The position numbers and the translations under genes were made by a program. A DNA stretch of 64,000 bases from Ruminococcus flavefaciens FD-1 (lineage in GTDB: Bacteria; Bacillota; Clostridia; Oscillospirales; Ruminococcaceae): assembly GCA_000174895.1 (NCBI GenBank), contig ACOK01000093.1:16843-80842 (forward strand). Direction: 5' to 3'. Shown in pieces: positions 1-7,771 of this stretch. Below the pieces are notes generated by a model. The model was given only the letters and a program-made list of their open reading frames with translations, was not told the origin of the DNA and searched no databases. Each line of letters opens with the position of its first letter. The first letter of the stretch is position 1.

Positions 1-827
1 TTCAGGCATTCCGCAAGCCCCTCATAAAGAGGTATAGTTTCGGGCATCAGTTTCATCTGCCTTGAAACATCGAGACGATAAGCATAGTCGTAGAACGGGA
101 AATAATTTCTCTGCGGAATATCACCGCTTACAGGTATAAATTCGGGAGCTTTGCCGCATAACTGATAGCAGACAGTTACCCATTCCCTGATACTGACAGT
201 TGTTGCGTTTCCCACATTGTAAATTCGTTCAGCCGGTTTCTCAGTTATGAGGATCTCCATGAATCTGCACATATCCCTAATGTGAAAAAACTGAAGCGGC
301 ATACTTCCGTCTTTAGGCAGATAGAACGGCATATTTCTTTCAGCACATTCAAAAACAAATGCCTCACGGTAAACATTATTCATCGGCCCGTAAAGATAAG
401 GCGGACGAATGATGTAATAGTCGGAAATATTCTCTGTCACGTATTTTTCTGCTGAAATCTTATCCTTGCCATACGCTCCCCAGATGCTGTTCGGGCCGAT
501 TTTCTGGTCTTCGCTGAATGGCTGCGGAAGTGTTTCGGGATAAACAGCACTTGAACTCACAAGCACGTAAGTTCCGTATTCTCCCAGACCGTCAACGAGA
601 TCCTTCACATCCTGAGCGTTGTATGCGGTAACGTCAAGAACTGCGTCAAATCGGTACTTTTTAAGAGTATCGCCGAGTGAATGGCGATCAGCTTTTATGT
701 GCAAAGCGCCAACTGACTGCTCGTCATTTCCACGATTCAGCACATAAACATTATGCCCTTTTTCTATAAAATATTCAGCTGTAAAACGGCTCGCAAAAAC
801 CGTTCCGCCTGTAACAAGTATATTCAT
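1..827 (-). CDS. NAD-dependent epimerase/dehydratase, 3' end beyond window
   Basis: Extended short-chain dehydrogenase that probably acts on a nucleotide-linked sugar or related substrate in the cytoplasm. The N-terminus MNILVTGGT gives the NAD(P)-binding strand and glycine motif, although the usual GFIG is replaced by VFAS, as in atypical members. A serine cluster near residues 91-93 and YGKDK (Tyr119, Lys123) form the catalytic Ser/Tyr/Lys set. About 275 codons are visible and the C-terminus lies past base 1. The ATG at 827 is the first residue of the Rossmann strand, so the start is well supported. It lies outside the tRNA-bounded element, in host chromosome. Substrate unknown. Confidence 0.85.
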   Translation of the reverse strand, partial: MNILVTGGTVFASRFTAEYFIEKGHNVYVLNRGNDEQSVGALHIKADRHSLGDTLKKYRFDAVLDVTAYNAQDVKDLVDGLGEYGTYVLVSSSAVYPETLPQPFSEDQKIGPNSIWGAYGKDKISAEKYVTENISDYYIIRPPYLYGPMNNVYREAFVFECAERNMPFYLPKDGSMPLQFFHIRDMCRFMEILITEKPAERIYNVGNATTVSIREWVTVCYQLCGKAPEFIPVSGDIPQRNYFPFYDYAYRLDVSRQMKLMPETIPLYEGLAECL

Positions 828-841
828 ATATTCACCTGCCA

Positions 842-1504
842 TCAATTATTAGTATCGCCTGTCAAACTACGGAAAATCTCATATTCATCCGGAATATCAT
901 CAAAACTTTTCCCTTTATCACCGAAATGTTCGATATTATCTATACGGATTTGTTTGTCATCATCAACATTAATTTTATAGATATCCAAATAAAGGCAAGT
1001 TCCGAAATCATGTTCCGCTATACCAAGATAAGCTGTTCCCTTATGTTCAGCTTTAAAAGAATAGCCGTGCTTACCCGAGTAATGGTATCGATACAAAAGC
1101 TCGGATGACTGATTTAAAATATCATTATTTGTCGCTGAATAATAGTTCCCTCTTGCGGAATCAGTATTTTTTATATTGCGTCGGACAAAAAGTTTACCAT
1201 CCGAATCCTGTTCGGCAATGATATAGCTTGAATAAGCATTTACTGTTCCCGAGTTCAATATTGAGACTGAATCATTATTTATCTGCAAGCTTTCGATTTT
1301 ATTAAACTTAGATTCTTCTGCCCTGTCTGCAACATAAAAACCACAGCAAGTCAATCAAAACACCAAAAGCGGAATGAAAGCTTTAAATATGCTCTTTTTA
1401 TTCTTTTTATATATTCCTCTGATGAGAAATATCAGACATAATAATCCGCAAACTGCTCCAAGCGCTTTTAGTACCAGATATATCATAAAACCTTCAAACC
1501 ACAT
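842..1504 (-). pseudogene. membrane-anchored protein interrupted by an in-frame TGA
   Basis: An ATG at 1504 follows a strong AAGGAGA site and opens a frame encoding two hydrophobic segments, the first near residues 5-28 and the second at about 39-56. A TGA at 1355-1357 (codon 50) falls inside the second hydrophobic segment. The same frame then continues for 169 codons of soluble, aspartate- and tyrosine-rich sequence to 842. The 170-codon downstream piece has only a TTG start directly after the stop and no ribosome site. A single TGG-to-TGA change would explain it. No family is recognised. It could be a recent pseudogene, a sequencing error or a stop read at low level. Confidence 0.6.
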
Positions 1505-1602
1505 ATAATTATCTCCTTGATCGCTTGATTAGAAAACAACATAAACAGATACCCCATTCCATCTATTGACATTTTAATATCGTTAGAAATTCCCATATGA
1601 TC

Positions 1603-2064
1603 TCATACCTTTCTATAGAAAACAAGTGTCATTTTATCATTTATTTTTTCGGTTTTACCTGTCTGAATGTAACCAAGGGATTCATACAAGCGGCAATTAC
1701 TTTTTTCCTGAAGTATAGTTTCAAGCTCCCAGTTATTTGCGCCGTGAATCTTCTCAGCTTCAATTATAGCCAAATGTGCATATCCTTTTCTGCGGTAGTC
1801 ATTGAGTATAAAGACCGGCGAAATACGCTTTGGAGAGCCGTCTTTTCTGTCAACTACACGAATAGCACCAACCGATTTGCCGTCAACTTTTATAATATAA
1901 TAATAAGTAAAATCCTGTTTAAGACGATCGGTCACTTTTTCTAACGGTTCAATCGCAGGATTCGTGTCCGCATCTCCGTACTTAGCAAACAACTCAGCAA
2001 AAGCAGTTTTCTGCATTTCCCAGATAAGTGCATCGTCTTTAACATCAGCTTTTATAAGATCCAT
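1603..2064 (-). CDS. GNAT-family N-acetyltransferase
   Basis: A 153-residue single-domain GNAT enzyme that would transfer acetyl from acetyl-CoA to an unidentified amine. The acetyl-CoA pyrophosphate loop is visible as RRKGYA at residues 91-96, followed by helix alpha-3. The typical C-terminal NCRLYESLGY segment lies near residues 123-132. Length is normal for the family. Its start overlaps the end of the upstream SUKH-type gene by 13 bases, so the two are probably cotranscribed. Substrate cannot be deduced. Confidence 0.8.
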   Translation of the reverse strand: MDLIKADVKDDALIWEMQKTAFAELFAKYGDADTNPAIEPLEKVTDRLKQDFTYYYIIKVDGKSVGAIRVVDRKDGSPKRISPVFILNDYRRKGYAHLAIIEAEKIHGANNWELETILQEKSNCRLYESLGYIQTGKTEKINDKMTLVFYRKV

Positions 2065-2981
2065 CTTTTTAACCCCAGCTTTCCTGCAATTCCAGCAAAC
2101 TTTTCTCTGAATAGAGAACCGAAAACGGTCACTTTTCCGTTAACTGAAAAAACTCCCCAGTTGTCTTCTCTTTCAAGAATAAAAGTATGTGAGGACGTAA
2201 TATCGAATCCGTCAGGTGTTTTGTGATCAGTATTTTTTAATGGAATATAACATTTCAATTCGCCGCCGAAATAGAGAAAAAACGAATTGATCCTTAAAGT
2301 GCTTGTCATGATCACAGGATCAAGAATTCCCATTTGCTTTGCCGGATCTGTTTTGCAGCTGATTGTATAAACATCATGCTCCGCTTTTACTGAAACAGTT
2401 TTACAATTACTGTCAAATCCATATGCATCTTTAATTATCAGCATCCTTTGCTGATTAAATCGTCTTTCAAAGTCGCTCCATGGGCACTCTGATAAATTGA
2501 GATAATAAACGTGTTCATTGTACGAAGCTATCAAGAAATCAATAAACGGCCTGTCTTCATCAGGCGTCTTATCCACACAGTCGCTGATTATCCTATAATA
2601 CAACGGCTCAGCATCGGTAAGCCTAAAAAACGCATACACATTTGATTGAAGAGTCCAGAAAAAGAGACATTCATCATATGAAAATCCGTATTCACGGAAC
2701 TGTTCAGCATCATCGTCCTCTTCCTTTACCCATTCACGAAAATCTATAAATTTACCGTTATCGCTTACAAGACAAAAGTCCTCACCGGTCATCGGCGAAT
2801 ACTTTCTCCCTCCAAAACGAAGAAAAGCTATATAGTCCTCAGGAATTTCATAGTCCTGATAAGCATTTCGTATAACCTGGATCTCGTCCTCGGACAGCCC
2901 TTCATGCTGTATGGGCGCAGCTGCAAGAAATGTGAGAAAGCTGTCAATATCATGGTTTCCTGTGTATTTTTCCATTTTCAC
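2052..2981 (-). CDS. SMI1/KNR4 (SUKH) family protein
   Basis: A 309-residue acidic, soluble protein. Residues of roughly 15-130 fit the SMI1/KNR4 (SUKH) fold: an initial helix, then IPEDYIAFLRFGG, then a run of alternating aromatic strands. SUKH proteins often serve as immunity partners of contact-dependent or polymorphic toxins, but no toxin gene lies nearby, so a defensive role is inference. A C-terminal part of about 110 residues is unassigned. The ATG at 2981 follows an AGGAGG-type site. It is the first gene of a two-gene unit with the acetyltransferase. Confidence 0.7.
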   Translation of the reverse strand: MKMEKYTGNHDIDSFLTFLAAAPIQHEGLSEDEIQVIRNAYQDYEIPEDYIAFLRFGGRKYSPMTGEDFCLVSDNGKFIDFREWVKEEDDDAEQFREYGFSYDECLFFWTLQSNVYAFFRLTDAEPLYYRIISDCVDKTPDEDRPFIDFLIASYNEHVYYLNLSECPWSDFERRFNQQRMLIIKDAYGFDSNCKTVSVKAEHDVYTISCKTDPAKQMGILDPVIMTSTLRINSFFLYFGGELKCYIPLKNTDHKTPDGFDITSSHTFILEREDNWGVFSVNGKVTVFGSLFREKFAGIAGKLGLKRWIL

Positions 2982-3104
2982 CTCCTGTTTTTATTATTAT
3001 ACCATAGGTTTAGTATGTTTTCAAGTGTATTAGCATTTTCTTTCAAATGAATTTTGCTGTTGCCGCAAGCATTTAGTTAATATAAAAAAATATATAGAAT
3101 AGTA

Positions 3105-3133
3105 TTGACATCTTTATCATCGTGTGATATAAT
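3105..3133 (+). promoter_or_regulatory. promoter of tRNA-Trp
   Basis: TTGACA (3105-3110), a 17-base spacer and TATAAT (3128-3133) make a consensus sigma-A promoter about 40 bases before the tRNA. The second tRNA fragment at the right end of the window has no such promoter, so this is the functional copy. Confidence 0.85.
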
Positions 3134-3173
3134 TATTTACGTTGCGAGAGGCAATGCAGTCCACAACATCAAT

Positions 3174-3249
3174 AGGGGTATAGCTCAGTTGGTAGAGCAG
3201 CGGTCTCCAAAACCGCGTGCCGAGGGTTCAAGTCCTTCTGCCCCTGCCA
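3174..3249 (+). tRNA. tRNA-Trp (CCA anticodon)
   Basis: A 76-base cloverleaf with acceptor arms AGGGGTA and TGCCCCT, D arm TAGCTCAGTTGGTAGAGC, anticodon loop CTCCAAA (anticodon CCA), T arm with GGGTTCAAGTCC, discriminator G and encoded CCA. It is intact. Its 3' 45 bases are duplicated 60 kb away, marking it as an integration target. Confidence 0.95.
3205..3249 (+). repeat. left attachment repeat, 45 bp inside tRNA-Trp
   Basis: From the anticodon stem through the CCA end, this segment matches 63378-63422 base for base. The flanking bases differ on both sides. This is the pattern expected for the tRNA 3'-end core duplicated by a tyrosine-recombinase element. Confidence 0.85.
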
Positions 3250-3259
3250 ATACAATAAC

Positions 3260-3292
3260 TACTCAGAATGCAAATCTTTTGTATTCTGAGTA
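3260..3292 (+). terminator. hairpin after tRNA-Trp
   Basis: A 10-bp perfect stem (TACTCAGAAT / ATTCTGAGTA) starts 11 bases after the tRNA. The T-tract is weak. It likely ends or stabilises the tRNA transcript with element-supplied sequence. Confidence 0.45.
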
Positions 3293-3596
3293 CTTGTTAT
3301 ATTACAATAAAAATTGTGATTTGACAGCTCTTGTTTGTACTCGATAAGCGTTTACGCTGTTTCACATCACGCTTTCGCATTACTTACAGTTTTCGGCTCG
3401 TGATACCAAAAGGAATACTGCCTTATCCTGACAAACACAGGATTTGATTCAGTGTAAAACTGAACAGGCTCACATCGTGGCTCGATCCCCCGACTTCTCC
3501 TCTTTTTGATTTATTACAGTTAGAAAAGATGTAAGGGTTAGCAGCAAGTAAATTCGCTTCAAATCTTGATATTTAATTGTCAAGATTCTATTCAAC
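3293..3596. other. intergenic, no gene seen
   Basis: About 300 bases without a convincing coding frame. Small dyads occur around 3410-3500, but I could not assign them to a known RNA family. This may be the left end of the integrated element, holding recombinase binding sites. Confidence 0.4.
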
Positions 3597-3643
3597 AAAA
3601 AATCAAGCCTTCCAGACATTATGAGGCAGACTGAAAGGCTTGA
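3597..3643 (-). terminator. minus-strand terminator of the antisense RNA locus
   Basis: Read on the minus strand, the arms TCAAGCCTT and AAGGCTTGA (3635-3643 and 3603-3611) are followed by a run of six T residues. It would end the minus-strand transcript that starts near 3806. The right arm overlaps the plus-strand -35 box. Confidence 0.6.
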
Positions 3644-3668
3644 CAAAAATCTATTTAAGTGCTATAAT
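3640..3668 (+). promoter_or_regulatory. consensus promoter of plus-strand small RNA
   Basis: TTGACA (3640-3645), 17-base spacer, TATAAT (3663-3668). No normal gene follows, so it probably drives a short RNA ending near 3801. Confidence 0.75.
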
Positions 3669-3674
3669 AAACCT

Positions 3675-3801
3675 TGTCGATTTAGAACGGCACAAAGATA
3701 GCATTCTCACTAAGTCATTCGGACGTCCCTTAACGTCTGATTGATTACGAAGCATATGCAGTCGGCAAACTGTTTATGCTTTGTGGGGGTGCTTATTTTT
3801 T
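3675..3801 (+). ncRNA. candidate small RNA, plus strand
   Basis: It starts after a perfect promoter. It contains a GACGT/ACGTC hairpin (3722-3737) and a longer hairpin AAGCATA...TATGCTT (3750-3781), then a G-rich stretch and a T-run (3795-3800). It is fully overlapped by an opposing transcript with its own consensus promoter. The layout resembles type I toxin-antitoxin pairs. A 35-codon frame (3756-3863) overlaps its 3' part. Confidence 0.45.
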
Positions 3802-3863
3802 ATTACTGTATTATTATATCATATGTTCTCGGCAAAGTCAACCACTATAGCAAAAAAATTTGA
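3756..3863 (+). CDS. possible hydrophobic micro-peptide (35 aa)
   Basis: The frame begins MQSANCLCFVGVLIFYYC and ends in a basic tail (NHYSKKI), giving one membrane-spanning segment plus a charged end, as in type I toxin peptides. Against it: no clear ribosome site precedes the ATG, and the RNA terminator T-run lies inside the frame, so a readthrough transcript would be needed. Treat as a candidate only. Confidence 0.25.
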   Translation: MQSANCLCFVGVLIFYYCIIISYVLGKVNHYSKKI

Positions 3864-3881
3864 AATTTTTTATAGAATATT

Positions 3882-3911
3882 AAAAAACCGCCCAAAGATA
3901 GGCGGTTTTTG
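3882..3911 (-). terminator. terminator of lipoprotein gene
   Basis: On the minus strand, AACCGCC...GGCGGTT is followed by a T-run, directly after the lipoprotein stop. Confidence 0.8.
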
Positions 3912-3913
3912 TT

Positions 3914-4879
3914 TTATTCAATTTCTTTAATTCCAAAATTGTACGAAGATTGCTCGCTATCTTCCCCATTAAAACTTGATATCACACTTTCTTTCGATGA
4001 AAAAGCTAAGTGTGAGGGATATCCCTCGTCAGGAGAATTATTATAATATAATGAAATATCAATCTTATAATCATCAGTCTCAATAATACAGGAATTATCA
4101 TAAAACAGCGGATTAGCTCTCGCTCCAAAAAATTCATTATCTGCATTTTTTAAAATCATATAGTAATAAAGCCCTCTGTATCGTCCATTATCTATACCAT
4201 CTAATTTACAAACTTTAATACTTCCTTCTTTATTAGTTACATTAAAATGATAATCAGCTATAAAGTCGCATTCCGGATCAACGTCACTCATGTAAGTTGA
4301 TTCAACTTCAAAGTCAGTGTTGATATTATCGCCAAGCCTCTCAGCTTCGCTAATTATTTCTTCTCGAATCGCATTTTTAATCGATTCTTTATTAGCATCT
4401 GTCAGTTGTTCTTCTCGCATCAAATTAGTTACACAATCAAGAGGTACAATATATTCTTTTTGAACTGATTTCAGAATAATATTTCTTTCCTCTTTCACCG
4501 CATCAGCAACTTCGTCAGGTATAACCACATCAATTACTACAGAATCTGTTTTTGCTTCCTTTAAAATCATATTATAACTATACTCGCTGAAAATGAATTG
4601 AGATTCACTATTATCAAAGTTTAATTCAAAACTCATATTAATAGGATATGAGTTTTGGCTCAAGAAGTAATCAGGAGTAGAAGGATTATAAATAATATCT
4701 ACATTCTCAAACGGATCTACTTCAATAATCTCGTCTTTATTATCAGTATTATCGTCTTCACCACTTGGAGAAGAAAAAACTTGCGAACTTGCGCTTGATG
4801 TGTCCGATGTTGCATTTCCGCAACTTACACAGCCAGAGATCAGAGCCAGGGCTGCTAATAGAATAGAAACTTTTCTCAT
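3914..4879 (-). CDS. predicted secreted lipoprotein, unknown function
   Basis: A 321-residue protein with a classic lipoprotein signal: MRKVSILLAALALISGC, with the lipidated cysteine at residue 17 or 20. A serine-, aspartate- and asparagine-rich linker to about residue 55 follows. The rest is soluble and strand-rich and would sit outside the membrane. AAGGAGG precedes the ATG and a terminator follows the stop, so it is monocistronic. No family recognised. Its position just inside the left attachment end marks it as cargo. Confidence 0.75.
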   Translation of the reverse strand: MRKVSILLAALALISGCVSCGNATSDTSSASSQVFSSPSGEDDNTDNKDEIIEVDPFENVDIIYNPSTPDYFLSQNSYPINMSFELNFDNSESQFIFSEYSYNMILKEAKTDSVVIDVVIPDEVADAVKEERNIILKSVQKEYIVPLDCVTNLMREEQLTDANKESIKNAIREEIISEAERLGDNINTDFEVESTYMSDVDPECDFIADYHFNVTNKEGSIKVCKLDGIDNGRYRGLYYYMILKNADNEFFGARANPLFYDNSCIIETDDYKIDISLYYNNSPDEGYPSHLAFSSKESVISSFNGEDSEQSSYNFGIKEIE

Positions 4880-4989
4880 AGTTTGAACCTCCTTATATTT
4901 TCGATTATACCATGAAATAGGCTTTTTTTCAATGTTAAGAAATACACAAACATTGAAACAGATATATGATTATTGTTTATGATTTGATG

Positions 4990-5014
4990 AAAATGTGCTA
5001 TAATAGCACATTTT
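4990..5014. repeat. 25-bp palindrome, left of integrase gene
   Basis: Two 11-base arms (AAAATGTGCTA / TAGCACATTTT) surround TAA. It overlaps the integrase stop codon. Its exact reverse complement is at 6203-6227 on the other side of the gene. It probably acts as a terminator, but the exact conservation at both ends could also mean a protein-binding or recombination role. Confidence 0.7.
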
Positions 5015-6131
5015 ATATTTCAGGCAGCATAACCGCCTTGATACGCTGTTCTTTTAGCAAGTGAATATAGGTGTTATAAGTGATAGAAACATCGGAATGC
5101 CCTAAAACTTCGCTAACTGTCTTAACATCAACTCCCTCAGCAAACATTCTGCTTGCAAAGGTATGACGCAAACTATGTACTCCTCGCCCTTTAATATGGC
5201 AGCGATTCAAAATAGCTCTGAACATCCTATCAATATTCCTTGGATAAACCCTTCCTCCGTTTGAAGTAGAGAATATATAGCTATTGTTTTTATTTATTCC
5301 TCTTATGCTTAGTAAGGCTCTGATCGCAGCAGAATTCAAAGGCACAACTCTATCTCCATTTTTAGTTTTTGTGCTTCTTTGTTCAAGTGAAGAATACCCT
5401 GTTTCCGCTAACATCGATTTCGTATCTCTGCGCTTAACATAGACAATATTTCTTGACACCCTAAAAATATTAGTATTCCAATCAATATCGGACCATTTTA
5501 AAGCAAGGCACTCCCCTATTCTCAATCCAGTATTTACAAGAAACACTATTATTTCAGCAAGTCGATATATTCTTTTGCCATTACGATAACACTTAAAAGC
5601 TTCTTTGTAAATAAGTCCTAACTCCTCATCTGAAAAGAAAGAAATATCATTAACAGCTTTTTTCATAGATTTAGGAAGTGAAACGTTATCAGCTGCATTT
5701 TCAGAAACCTCTCGTTTGGACAAAGCATATCTCAAGCACGAATTCACTGCTTCATATGCTTTCTTTACAGTTGAATATGAATACTTTAATTTCAAGTCAT
5801 TTATCATATGCTGAATATCATCGCTTTTTAGCTTAGTCAAAGGTATATCTTTTAAATACGGAAGAACCTGATAATTGATTGTCTGCTCTTTCCTGTCTAA
5901 ACTGGACGGCTTTAACTCATTAGCTTTAACTTCATAAAGCCAACGTCTGATATATTCTCCAAATGTTACATCAGGCGCATTATACTCATTATTAGTATGA
6001 ACTACTCTGAGCCTGATCTTAACCTCATAAACATCTTCATAATTGTCAAGCTTCTCATAACCGACGATTTGCTGATCCTCTAACACAATACTATTTATTT
6101 CAGCTGAATTGAAAAAATGTAAATCAATCAT
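5013..6131 (-). CDS. tyrosine recombinase/integrase (complete)
   Basis: A 372-residue phage-type integrase. The N-terminal region (to about 60) is arm-binding-like and the SAM-like core-binding domain spans about 55-140. The catalytic domain carries Arg204 (TGLRIGE), a Lys near 245, His319-x-x-Arg322 (HSLRHT), His345 (LGHSD) and the nucleophile Tyr355 (NTYIH). All active-site residues are present. GGAGGG precedes the ATG. It sits 1.8 kb from the intact tRNA-Trp and next to a repressor gene, so it is the best candidate for the enzyme that used the tRNA site. Confidence 0.9.
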   Translation of the reverse strand: MIDLHFFNSAEINSIVLEDQQIVGYEKLDNYEDVYEVKIRLRVVHTNNEYNAPDVTFGEYIRRWLYEVKANELKPSSLDRKEQTINYQVLPYLKDIPLTKLKSDDIQHMINDLKLKYSYSTVKKAYEAVNSCLRYALSKREVSENAADNVSLPKSMKKAVNDISFFSDEELGLIYKEAFKCYRNGKRIYRLAEIIVFLVNTGLRIGECLALKWSDIDWNTNIFRVSRNIVYVKRRDTKSMLAETGYSSLEQRSTKTKNGDRVVPLNSAAIRALLSIRGINKNNSYIFSTSNGGRVYPRNIDRMFRAILNRCHIKGRGVHSLRHTFASRMFAEGVDVKTVSEVLGHSDVSITYNTYIHLLKEQRIKAVMLPEI

Positions 6132-6202
6132 ATTCCCTCCGATTGGGCATTTGCTACAGCCTTTATTGCATAAAAGCTTTTAAGGGGAATAACAGTTAAA
6201 TC

Positions 6203-6227
6203 AAAATGTGCTATTATAGCACATTTT
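6203..6227. repeat. 25-bp palindrome, right of integrase gene
   Basis: Reverse complement of 4990-5014. It overlaps the stop codon of the XRE repressor and probably terminates that gene on the minus strand. Confidence 0.7.
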
Positions 6228-6624
6228 TTTCATTTAATCTGGTTTGCAAATCCGCTACTTGTATTTCCAGTTCCTTTATTCTTGCTTCCTTCTGATCAAG
6301 CTCAGACTGCTTGTCCTTCAGGAGCTTAACGAGCTGCTCCTGATTCTGTTTCAAGAAATCTTCGTCGTCAACTGAGAACTTGTTCTCCGCAGCAAGCTTC
6401 TCGATGTCTGAACGATTATCAATAGTCTGCTTGACTTCTCTACCCATTATATAATCAAGAGTTACATTATAAAAATCGGCAAGTTTTATAGCCATAGCCA
6501 TACCAAGCTTTTTTCTGCCATTTTCATAATCGCTTAACTGCGAGATGCTAACTCCAAGTGCTTCTGACATTTCTTTATGCTTACAGCCCTTTTGCTGTCT
6601 CAACTCTTTAAGAACTTCGTTCAT
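6214..6624 (-). CDS. XRE-family repressor with coiled-coil tail
   Basis: 136 residues. An XRE/Cro helix-turn-helix spans about 5-60 (LRQQKGCKHKEMSEALGVSI, then a recognition helix SQLSDYENG). A strongly charged coiled coil from about 75 to the end probably dimerises it. It likely represses itself and the rightward early genes, because palindromes of the TTACACTTT type fill the divergent region 6650-6830. In integrative elements such a protein maintains quiescence. Integrase follows it on the same strand, 83 bases downstream. Confidence 0.85.
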   Translation of the reverse strand: MNEVLKELRQQKGCKHKEMSEALGVSISQLSDYENGRKKLGMAMAIKLADFYNVTLDYIMGREVKQTIDNRSDIEKLAAENKFSVDDEDFLKQNQEQLVKLLKDKQSELDQKEARIKELEIQVADLQTRLNEKNVL

Positions 6625-6698
6625 GCTTTCACCTCTTAACGTAAAATATATCTATTCACTACAATTTTATCACAGATAAGTGTAAATGTCAATATTGA

Positions 6699-6828
6699 TT
6701 ACACTTTTTAGTGAAGTTGTATAATTACACTTTAAAGTGAATATCTCAATTGTAACTTTATACAAATTTGCACTTTTTTTAGTATTTTTCTTTCAAAACC
6801 TATTGCAAAATTACACTTTTTAGTGTAA
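6699..6828. promoter_or_regulatory. three operator palindromes between repressor and early genes
   Basis: TTACACTTTTTAGTGAA (6699-6715), TTACACTTTAAAGTGAA (6725-6741) and TTACACTTTTTAGTGTAA (6811-6828) share one dyad. Half-sites lie near 6676-6683 and 6655. The third copy sits between a TTGCAA -35 (6803-6808) and TAAAAT -10 (6825-6830) that would serve the rightward genes, so binding there would block them. Confidence 0.75.
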
Positions 6829-6872
6829 AATATAATTGTACCAAGAAACAATAACCTGAAAGGAGAACATCA

Positions 6873-7073
6873 ATGATAAAAACAATATATCAGGACAAAT
6901 ACAATCCCAACAAAACATGGGAAGTAACATCAATGTCGCATGGCTTCTATCTCAAGCAGTTCATTTGCAACAAGCAGTTTGGCAGAGGACTGAGAACCAC
7001 AAGAGAATATATTAAAAGTATCGGAATATTAGATATGAAGATAATTACCAGATGGGAAGAACCAGAACACTGA
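6873..7073 (+). CDS. small early-region protein (66 aa), unknown
   Basis: A short basic protein starting MIKTIYQDKYNPNKTW, behind GAAAGGAG. It is the first gene rightward of the repressor-operator region, where phages and ICEs place regulators such as Cro or antirepressors, but no helix-turn-helix is evident. It likely shares control with the following small genes. Confidence 0.6.
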   Translation: MIKTIYQDKYNPNKTWEVTSMSHGFYLKQFICNKQFGRGLRTTREYIKSIGILDMKIITRWEEPEH

Positions 7074-7081
7074 AAACAGTT

Positions 7082-7114
7082 ACCGAGCGGAGCGGTTAAT
7101 CTCCGCAGAAAGGA
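7082..7114 (+). repeat. 33-bp leader repeat, copy 1
   Basis: Identical to 7733-7765. It contains GCGGAG...CTCCGC, a 6-bp hairpin ending just before the AGAAAGGA ribosome site of the next gene. It could be a shared post-transcriptional control element. Confidence 0.7.
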
Positions 7115-7123
7115 CTGAACGCT

Positions 7124-7327
7124 ATGGATAAGATCGAACTCGGGGCATACGTAAGAACAGAACGCTTCTGCACAGTAACTATAGATGCGATATTCTCAGA
7201 GAATGACGATGCTGTAAAGTGCGGATATACTGAACCGACCCACACCAAGATTGATGGATGGGAAATCAAAGGCAAGTCAATTGACTGCTATCACATGAGA
7301 TTCGCTGCTATTAAGAAAGGAGAATGA
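7124..7327 (+). CDS. small early-region protein (67 aa), unknown
   Basis: Starts MDKIELGAYVRTERFCTVTI. A soluble beta-rich small protein with no recognised domain. AAAGGA precedes the ATG and the gene is headed by the 33-bp hairpin leader. Its stop overlaps the next start (ATGA), so the two are translationally coupled. Confidence 0.6.
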   Translation: MDKIELGAYVRTERFCTVTIDAIFSENDDAVKCGYTEPTHTKIDGWEIKGKSIDCYHMRFAAIKKGE

Positions 7328-7725
7328 TTATGACACTTTACGATTTTATTATGCAGGAACACGCAGATTTCGATACATACGATACTGTATTCGATACTTG
7401 CGTAACTGTCTGCGAACCATACGAATATGGGGAAGGAGAAGAAAAGGAATACTACGATATCTTCAATGACCTCATGATGAAGAACGTTGAGTTTTCTGAA
7501 AAGATCAGCGAATGCTCATGTGTATGCAAGTGGAGCGACTTCATTAAAAATAATCTTGAAGTGTTCCGCAAGGCTGCTGATGAGCTGTGGGTCAGAACTC
7601 CAAAGGAAGATGATGATCTTATCTATGAATGGATCAGAGAAATCAACTCATGGATGGCAGGATATGTAAGCGAAGGTATTTACAAGAAATTCGTTACAGA
7701 ATACAGCACACAGTTCGTAGCTTAA
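7324..7725 (+). CDS. acidic early-region protein (133 aa), unknown
   Basis: A very acidic protein (many Asp/Glu, VCEPYEYGEGEEKEYYDIF) with several cysteines and tryptophans. Overlaps the preceding gene by 4 bases. Some small acidic element proteins are DNA mimics or anti-defence factors, but nothing here proves that role. No homologue recognised. Confidence 0.6.
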   Translation: MIMTLYDFIMQEHADFDTYDTVFDTCVTVCEPYEYGEGEEKEYYDIFNDLMMKNVEFSEKISECSCVCKWSDFIKNNLEVFRKAADELWVRTPKEDDDLIYEWIREINSWMAGYVSEGIYKKFVTEYSTQFVA

Positions 7726-7732
7726 TAATCAG

Positions 7733-7765
7733 ACCGAGCGGAGCGGTTAATCTCCGCAGAAAGGA
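7733..7765 (+). repeat. 33-bp leader repeat, copy 2
   Basis: Exact copy of 7082-7114, again ending in the ribosome site of the next small gene. Confidence 0.7.
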
Positions 7766-7771
7766 ACTATC

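Larger units (their letters stand above)
3600..3806 (-). ncRNA. candidate antisense RNA, minus strand
   Basis: TTGACT (3841-3836) and TATAAT (3818-3813) with a 17-base spacer read leftward, and a terminator lies at 3597-3643. The transcript of about 205 nt is complementary to the whole plus-strand RNA. It contains a 34-codon frame without a ribosome site, so an RNA role is more likely than a protein one. Confidence 0.45.

Noticed and set aside
3105..3347. 80-codon frame over tRNA-Trp
   Set aside because: It is formed by the tRNA sequence and has no ribosome site.
3400..3520. tmRNA or other known housekeeping RNA
   Set aside because: A GGCTCGATCCCCCGAC segment resembles a T-arm, but no acceptor pairing, tag frame or CCA end could be found.
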